Positions 58,393-64,000 of a stretch of DNA of 64,000 nucleotides are shown piece by piece. The stretch spans positions 77,602,152 to 77,666,151 of the forward strand of contig NC_083597.1 in the NCBI RefSeq assembly GCF_020882245.1. Reading direction: 5' to 3'. This stretch comes from Rhopalosiphum padi (taxonomy: Eukaryota; Arthropoda; Insecta; Hemiptera; Aphididae). The position numbers were made by a program, and so were the translations under genes. Each line of letters begins with the position of its first letter. Position 1 is the stretch's first letter. The notes beneath the pieces are model-generated. The model saw only the letters and a list, made by a program, of their open reading frames with translations. It was not told the DNA's origin and did no database searches.

Positions 58393-60234
58393 TTAGAATT
58401 TTGTAAGGGAGTGTGTGGATTGCACATACTCTGCTACATTCTGGGGTTCTGCTATTTCCGGTCTGTAGAGTCGAGGTAGATTACACTTATATTTGATCAA
58501 CATGTACAGAATTATAACTATTATTAAAATGACAATACAATAAACTATAATAAAATGATGATCTGGATTTACAAATATGTTGGTATCGTTGTACATTTTA
58601 GATAATTCTTTCAGTTTTTTAGCATCTTCAGCTAACTGATTAAAATTTTTAAAATATTTATTTGTATCTATTTGCTCGGGAACACGGCTGTTAATTATTT
58701 CTGGCATTTTTAATATTGCGTGCAGATTCGGATTTTCTGGAACGAAATCTCTATGAATTTCTGATGATAGGGTTCTTGATGGTGTTAAAATCAGATTTTC
58801 TGTATATATAACACAATTATCGGAAATTTGAATTTTTCCTGTACCGTTGAGTAGGATTCTGCTAGAGTTTTGTGCGCATGTTACTGTAACTGCTTGCGAA
58901 ATGCAATAATATAACCACGCGTTTTGTAGATAAAGCTTATGCCAGATTGTAGTATTTAGGTTCAGATATTTGAAATTACAAGCTCCTATCGTTTGATACG
59001 GGGAATTGTACAAAGATACCTCACAATTATCCTGGTGTTTAGATTTACTAATAGCCTCAGGATTTACACATAACTTAAAAGAGAACAATGTTTCACATTT
59101 TTCATACTGATCGTCGGTTAGACTGAAATGATATTCGTTAGTATCGCTTATTGCCAAGTACTGAGCTTGTGGTTCAATGATTAATATATTACCTTTATTT
59201 GTAGGTATCGGAAGTGGAATATTATGAAACAGGTTAAACCGAAGGTTTGACAATAAGGGTATACGGGTTACAAATACGAGATTCTGTTGGATGTACACTA
59301 CGCTTAACTTGGATGTACGGAATAATTCCGGGATAGATAAATGAGATTCAGTTATAGGTAGCTCTAGTGTAGAAGGTAATGTCAGTTGTATTTGTTTAAG
59401 TTCGTGAATCAATTGAGATGGGGGGTAGACATTTGTATGCATCAATCCATTTAACGCTGAGTTGACAATGGATTGGAGGTTTTGAGTTTCCCAAGCAAAT
59501 TGGTTTAGGAAAACTGTCAATATTGCAGTGTGTTCCAGGAAGGTGTTTTGTATTTCCAATACATTGATTGTTGCCTCAGAATGCCTTGATTGTTCTTCTA
59601 TTCTGTTTATATTCTGCTGCAATTTCTGATCATCTGTTAGCAGTTCATGCATGGTGGAATTTACGTTATTTATGACTGAAGAGACTATGCGTATCTGTTC
59701 CTGTGATAGATGAACATATTTATCCTCGGAACGAGCAAGATGTTCAATGTTTTTGTAAAAGAATTCTGCATCCTGATCGGAGCAAACTCCAAAAAGAATG
59801 TTTGCTAGCCTTCCTACTGCATTTATCAACCCACGAGATTGTCGGTTCGGATGTTCAGAGGTTCTGTGGTCTGACCCAAGGATTCGTATGACAGAATTGA
59901 GATTTGATTCAATTTCTTGCATGAACGGAACCGTGGATTGTATGAAATCCGTACACGCACTAGTTAAGATCGAATCCTCTCTTTTTTTCAATTGAATACA
60001 AATATCGCCCGTTTGGTCATGGAATTTCTGGAGTATTTGGTACTTCATGTAATAAGTTGTTAGATTCACGTAAGTGATAAAATCCCAATTGGTGTAGGAA
60101 ATGCGAAGAGGTCCCATTGCTTCAAAGTATAAGCCCGATGAGTTCTGAAATGAAGTAACTTGGAAACTTCCGCTCTGAGAGTTTGAAAGCCCACGACATA
60201 CCATTGAGGTTCTGAAACATAATTTAGATTTCAT
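58393..60234 (-). CDS. Env-like protein of an errantivirus-type gypsy element
   Basis: This 613-codon ORF has the layout of insect errantivirus envelope proteins related to baculovirus F. It has a furin-like site RQSRG at about residue 131, directly followed by a fusion-peptide-like GLINAVGRLANILFG, then a long helical heptad region (about 160-250), a cysteine-bearing ectodomain with N-glycosylation sites, a transmembrane segment (about 558-580) and a cytoplasmic tail of about 35 residues. Its ATG overlaps the pol stop in ATGA (60231-60234). No signal peptide is seen at this start; a splice acceptor (tatgtttcag, AG at 60213-60212) lies inside the first codons, so env is probably made from a spliced mRNA whose leader comes from upstream. 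The frame is intact. Entry function is family inference only. Confidence 0.88.
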   Translation of the reverse strand: MKSKLCFRTSMVCRGLSNSQSGSFQVTSFQNSSGLYFEAMGPLRISYTNWDFITYVNLTTYYMKYQILQKFHDQTGDICIQLKKREDSILTSACTDFIQSTVPFMQEIESNLNSVIRILGSDHRTSEHPNRQSRGLINAVGRLANILFGVCSDQDAEFFYKNIEHLARSEDKYVHLSQEQIRIVSSVINNVNSTMHELLTDDQKLQQNINRIEEQSRHSEATINVLEIQNTFLEHTAILTVFLNQFAWETQNLQSIVNSALNGLMHTNVYPPSQLIHELKQIQLTLPSTLELPITESHLSIPELFRTSKLSVVYIQQNLVFVTRIPLLSNLRFNLFHNIPLPIPTNKGNILIIEPQAQYLAISDTNEYHFSLTDDQYEKCETLFSFKLCVNPEAISKSKHQDNCEVSLYNSPYQTIGACNFKYLNLNTTIWHKLYLQNAWLYYCISQAVTVTCAQNSSRILLNGTGKIQISDNCVIYTENLILTPSRTLSSEIHRDFVPENPNLHAILKMPEIINSRVPEQIDTNKYFKNFNQLAEDAKKLKELSKMYNDTNIFVNPDHHFIIVYCIVILIIVIILYMLIKYKCNLPRLYRPEIAEPQNVAEYVQSTHSLTKF

Positions 60235-63200
60235 TCATGAAATTTCTTCAAGAGATTTTTGTGCAATTTTACATGTTTATTTTTTTTTAAGATGGTCACA
60301 TTCGGAGAGTCCGCATTAGTTTCCACCACTGTGAATGGTCCTAACCACTTAGGTGATAATTTTCCTTTACTTGTTTTTTCTTGCACTATGACTTTATCAC
60401 CTTCATTGATTTTCAAAGGCACGGCTGTACGATCATATCGCTCCTGCGATTTCTGTTTTGATTTCATCTGTTGCTCTGTTACCATCTGGTGCGTTTCTTG
60501 CATAAGACGTTTCATTTCGTATTGATAATCTTGATAATTATACTGAGGTTCTGGCTTACGACTTAACGAATTTGGTATTGATAATGGATATCCGTACACG
60601 ATTTCATGTGGTTGAAACCCTGTGGCTGTGTGTACTGAAGAATTATGACAGTACATTGCATAAGGTACATGTACATCCCAGTTTTGTGGATTTTTTCCAG
60701 AGTAGTTCCTTAAATATTCACCTAAGGTGCGGTGACTCCTCTCCAAGCTACCGTTACTCTGCGGATGATACGGGGTGGTCGATGTTTGAGAGATATTTAA
60801 AAGTTTGCATACTTCCTTGAAAACCTTACTAAGGAATTCAGTTCCACAGTCCGTCACTAGAGATTCAGGTTGCCCATGCAGACATACAAATTGAGTGACA
60901 AAATGCTGTGCGACGGTGTTTGCTTCATGATCCTTCATGGCACACGCCCAAGTGAATTTCGAAAAATCATCGATTAGAGTTAAAATATACGAATTCCCGT
61001 GGTAGGACTTGTTGAGTGGTCCTACGATGTCCATAAATACTTTTTCGAATGGTTTCGATGCAGTAGTTGTTATTACCATAGGTTCTTTGATGGTCCGGTT
61101 TGGAGTCTTGTTGATTTGACATGCAGGACATTTCTTGATGTATTTCCGGATTTGTGCCCTCATACCCTGCCATTGGTACTGCTGTGAAATTTTATTATAT
61201 GTGCGCGTTACACCTTGATGTCCACCAAGTGGATTTTCGTGAAATTCCTTTATGATCTGTAGTTTGTTATCTGTCGTTAACTCATCGCGAGTGTATATCT
61301 GAATATACACAGGAGAGTCACGGAAGGTATACCTTAACATATTTCGTACGACTTCCCACTTCAGTCCATCTAGGTCGCAGCCTAGACGTGGACAAGCGAG
61401 CTGCGTAACTTTATACTTGACGCAGATTGACTTGAGGTTCTGTAGACTTTGGAAGAGAATTTCATAACTTGATTTTTGCCAGAAAAATTCTTTTGTGATT
61501 ATATAAAACACCTGATGATTGTTCACATTGATTGTTGCAATCTCTGTTATTTGGCATTTTTGTCGACGAAGTTCATTAAATTTTCCAAATCGGGTTCGGA
61601 ATTCAAATGCAATTCCTTTCCTTGCTTTAAAATCTGCTGATACACAATGTGCTAATGAGATTCCAGCCTCTACGGAAAACAGATCTCCTGTTAGCTCGGA
61701 AATTTTCTTCGTAGGACCCAGTTTAATTTCATCTGCTTCCAGAAATGCTTGATAACCAGTATCAACTTCCCTTTTCGATTCTAGGTCTAGGTGTTCGTTG
61801 TCTACTGATTTTAAAGAGGTTCCTTGAGTTTCTGGAGGTTCTGATTGGTTGTAATGACTCGATGAGGTCTGAGCTCTAGTAGTTACCGTTTGAATACGAC
61901 TCAGTGCGTCAGCATTTGTGTTGTTCACTCCTGGTTTGAAATGGATAGTGTACTGGTACTCTTCCAGCTTGAGGCGCCAACGAGTGAGTCTTGATCCTGG
62001 ATCGGTAATATTAAACAACCATACTAGTGCTCGATGATCGGTAATTATATTAAACTTTTGTCCGAATAGATAAGGTCTATATATCTTAATTCCCCATACT
62101 ATGCTGGTTAGCTCCTTCTCGGTGGTGTTGTAGTTGATTTCTGCCTTATTTAGAGTACGAGATGCAAATGCTATCGGCAAATCCTTTCCTATCGGTCCTT
62201 GCGACAGTACACATCCGATCGCGTAGTCACTTGCATCACAAGTCAAGTTAAATGGTTTAGAGAAGTCCGGATATTGTAATATAGGTGCCTGTGTCAAGAG
62301 GTCTTTTAACTGTTCAAAAGATTTTTGGCAAAGGTCACTCCATCTGAACGTTGCGTCCTTTTTTAACAATGAGGTCAGTGGCTTAGCGATCTGCCCATAG
62401 TTTCTAATAAATCTTCTGTAGTAGCCTGAAAGTCCTAAAAATGACTTAACCTCTCTCACATTTCTTGGAATTGGAAATTGTTTCACACAACTTATCTTCT
62501 GAGGATCTGGCTTGACTCCTTCGTCAGTGATTTGATGTCCGAGATAATTGACTTCTTTTCGGAGAAATTCGCATTTCAGTGGTTGAAGTTTGAGATTGTA
62601 TTTGCGGAGTCTCTGAAAAATCTCTGTGATTTTCTGTGAATGATCATTTAGATCTTTTGCATAGATGATTATGTCATCTAGGTATACGAATGCTTTGATT
62701 CCGTTTATACCGATTAGTACTTTATTCATGAGCCTCTGGAATGTCCCTGGAGCTCCCTTCAAACCAAATGGCATTCGCTGAAATTCGAAATGTCCCCGGT
62801 CTGTAGAAAACGCTGTTTTGCTACGGTCGGAGGGATCCATCGGGATTTGGTGGTACCCATGGGCTAAATCCAAGGTACTGTAATATTTTGACCTCCCTAG
62901 TTGGTCCAAAATATCCACGATGTTCGGAAGTGGAAAAGCATCCCCTATCGTAACCTCATTAAGTCGGCGAAAATCCACGCAGACACGGTATTTAACCTGG
63001 CCATTGACGTCGGGTTTCTTCGGAACTACTAGGAGTGGAGCGTTCCAAGGCGATTCACTAGCTGTAATCACACCTTCCCGTTCAAGGGTCTCCATTTGGT
63101 CCGTAATTTCCTGTCTATGCCTTTGTGGTAAACGGTAGGGCTTCACGTGAATTGGCGATACCGCTTCTGAGGTTTTGATTCCGTGTGTCACTGCTGTAGT

Positions 63201-64000
63201 TGCTGTCACCCGATCTCCTTCTAAGAAGAATATGTCAGAGTAATCTTGACAGATGGCCACTAATGATCCCTTTTCCTCCGAATTTAGATGATCGGTTCTA
63301 AGTGCTTCTTCCAATCGTTTTAGTCGACTACTGTTTGCATGAGGTTCTTCTTGTTGATCCATGACTTGTACCGAATGGATTAGAGCTTCCCTGAACTCCT
63401 CGTGGACCAATTCCTTTAAATTGGGCGTCTTTAGCCTTATTGTTTCTTCGGTTGGGTTGATGAGTGTGGCTAACACCCTTTTGTTTTGTACTCTGGTTAC
63501 AGCATTACTGCACAAGACTGATTTCGTGATTTCTTGACATTCAATGATGATTATTTTGTCTTCCGCGTGATTCCCTGCTTCTATTCCTACGAGGGTTTCA
63601 GTGCGAGGTTGTAGCACTATTTCAGCCCCGTCAGGAATAATGACTTCGTTAGTCTGGTAATTCAGAATGATTTTGTTTTCCACCATAAATGGCCGTCCAA
63701 GGATACCATCGTTTGGGATTGGGAATGCAGAATGAACTACTTGGAACATTGCAACTATAGTTTTATCCTCGATAAATAGTTCCAATTGTGTTTGTCCCAT
63801 TGTGTGTACTATCTGGTCATTAATGCCCTTCAGCTGATATATGACGTCTTCATACACGATAGTCTGATCTGCGAGGGAAGATATTTTTATTAAATTAAGC
63901 TCACTCCCAGAATCTAAGAGTAGCTTCGATTTTTTGTTGATGGTCTGTTGAATGTGGCAGGTTAGATGATCTTCATCTAATTCTGCTTTGAAGTAGAGGA
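60231..64000 (-). CDS. pol: Gypsy-type Pol polyprotein, partial (runs off window), with inserted macro domain
   Basis: The frame is open from the right window edge to TGA at 60231, at least 1255 codons with no stop. Order of domains: aspartic protease (DSG at 63914-63906, ILGRPFM near 63710), reverse transcriptase with FVYLDDIIIYA (about 62695-62660), RNase H (TCDASDYAIG, TDHRALVWLF), then a macro-domain-like insert (61710-61290), then integrase with an HHCC zinc module (GHQGVTRTYN to CPACQIN, 61235-61115) and the catalytic core (MDIVGPLN, TDCGTEF, PYHPQSNGSLER), and a C-terminal GDKVIV / SPKWLGPFTVV module. No frameshift or stop is present, which suggests a young or active copy. The true start (gag or a gag-pol junction) lies beyond 64000; the GTG at 63857 is not a real start. 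Confidence 0.95.
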   Translation of the reverse strand, partial: LYFKAELDEDHLTCHIQQTINKKSKLLLDSGSELNLIKISSLADQTIVYEDVIYQLKGINDQIVHTMGQTQLELFIEDKTIVAMFQVVHSAFPIPNDGILGRPFMVENKIILNYQTNEVIIPDGAEIVLQPRTETLVGIEAGNHAEDKIIIIECQEITKSVLCSNAVTRVQNKRVLATLINPTEETIRLKTPNLKELVHEEFREALIHSVQVMDQQEEPHANSSRLKRLEEALRTDHLNSEEKGSLVAICQDYSDIFFLEGDRVTATTAVTHGIKTSEAVSPIHVKPYRLPQRHRQEITDQMETLEREGVITASESPWNAPLLVVPKKPDVNGQVKYRVCVDFRRLNEVTIGDAFPLPNIVDILDQLGRSKYYSTLDLAHGYHQIPMDPSDRSKTAFSTDRGHFEFQRMPFGLKGAPGTFQRLMNKVLIGINGIKAFVYLDDIIIYAKDLNDHSQKITEIFQRLRKYNLKLQPLKCEFLRKEVNYLGHQITDEGVKPDPQKISCVKQFPIPRNVREVKSFLGLSGYYRRFIRNYGQIAKPLTSLLKKDATFRWSDLCQKSFEQLKDLLTQAPILQYPDFSKPFNLTCDASDYAIGCVLSQGPIGKDLPIAFASRTLNKAEINYNTTEKELTSIVWGIKIYRPYLFGQKFNIITDHRALVWLFNITDPGSRLTRWRLKLEEYQYTIHFKPGVNNTNADALSRIQTVTTRAQTSSSHYNQSEPPETQGTSLKSVDNEHLDLESKREVDTGYQAFLEADEIKLGPTKKISELTGDLFSVEAGISLAHCVSADFKARKGIAFEFRTRFGKFNELRRQKCQITEIATINVNNHQVFYIITKEFFWQKSSYEILFQSLQNLKSICVKYKVTQLACPRLGCDLDGLKWEVVRNMLRYTFRDSPVYIQIYTRDELTTDNKLQIIKEFHENPLGGHQGVTRTYNKISQQYQWQGMRAQIRKYIKKCPACQINKTPNRTIKEPMVITTTASKPFEKVFMDIVGPLNKSYHGNSYILTLIDDFSKFTWACAMKDHEANTVAQHFVTQFVCLHGQPESLVTDCGTEFLSKVFKEVCKLLNISQTSTTPYHPQSNGSLERSHRTLGEYLRNYSGKNPQNWDVHVPYAMYCHNSSVHTATGFQPHEIVYGYPLSIPNSLSRKPEPQYNYQDYQYEMKRLMQETHQMVTEQQMKSKQKSQERYDRTAVPLKINEGDKVIVQEKTSKGKLSPKWLGPFTVVETNADSPNVTILKKNKHVKLHKNLLKKFHE
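61290..61710 (-). other. Macro domain (OARD1/TARG1-like) inside Pol
   Basis: Between RNase H and integrase, about 140 residues read TGDLFSVEAGISLAHCVSAD, then KGIAFEFRTRFG, VFYIITKEFFWQKSSYE, a SLQNLKSICVKYKV helix, LACPRLGCDLDGLKWE and a final strand VYIQIYT. This is the order of conserved segments of the OARD1/TARG1 branch of macro domains. These bind ADP-ribose and hydrolyse ADP-ribosyl esters. The lysine in IITK and the aspartate in GCDLD stand where the two catalytic residues of TARG1 stand. Activity is inferred, not shown. The domain is in frame with pol without any gap, so it would be made as part of the polyprotein. Confidence 0.85.

Noticed and set aside
63857..63857. GTG at 63857 as start of Pol
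   Set aside because: The frame remains open through the protease DSG motif to the window edge, so this is an internal valine.

Overview
The window looks like a piece of an insect chromosome, most probably from an aphid or a close hemipteran relative. This is an inference from very AT-rich non-coding DNA with many short GTAGGTACCTA-type motifs, small AT-rich introns, animal-type split genes and insect-type transposons. No bacterial gene organisation is visible. All gene models below were built by hand from splice signals and reading-frame continuity, so UTRs and alternative isoforms are unknown.

Four conserved or well-supported multi-exon genes lie in the first two thirds. (1) An allatostatin C/somatostatin-type GPCR on + (coding exons 260-1009 and 12050-12649) is split by an 11 kb intron full of foldback elements. 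(2) A 1031-residue, 14-finger C2H2 zinc-finger protein on - has ten coding exons between 25857 and 16956. (3) Head to head with it is the APC/C ubiquitin-conjugating enzyme UBE2S on + (28414-29929, five exons). (4) Convergent with UBE2S is the mRNA-export adaptor ALY/REF on - (35387-31240, five exons). In the genes of (2) to (4) the summed exon lengths are exact multiples of three and every splice phase matches.

From 36 to 47 kb the DNA is mostly repeats: hAT-like MITEs with 8-bp target duplications, a 1.5 kb TTAA-flanked element carrying a nested insertion, and a decayed Jockey-type ORF1. At 44703-52249 lies an unrecognised 16-exon gene. Exons 3-12 are ten tandem copies of one 275-279 bp exon-intron unit. 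All are symmetric phase-1 exons, so the array encodes about ten copies of a 59-60 residue repeat, followed by diverged exons ending in short basic motifs.

From 52 to 58 kb there are more transposon relics: a retroposon 3' end, a Helitron helicase fragment, a GC-rich hairpin and a transposase tail. From 57947 to the right edge is the 3' part of a Ty3/gypsy, errantivirus-like LTR element on the - strand: 3' LTR, env-like ORF with a baculovirus-F-like layout, and a pol ORF running off the window. Between its RNase H and integrase domains the pol carries what reads as an ADP-ribose-processing macro domain of the OARD1/TARG1 type.

The two observations most deserving follow-up are this macro domain in pol and the tandem symmetric-exon gene.
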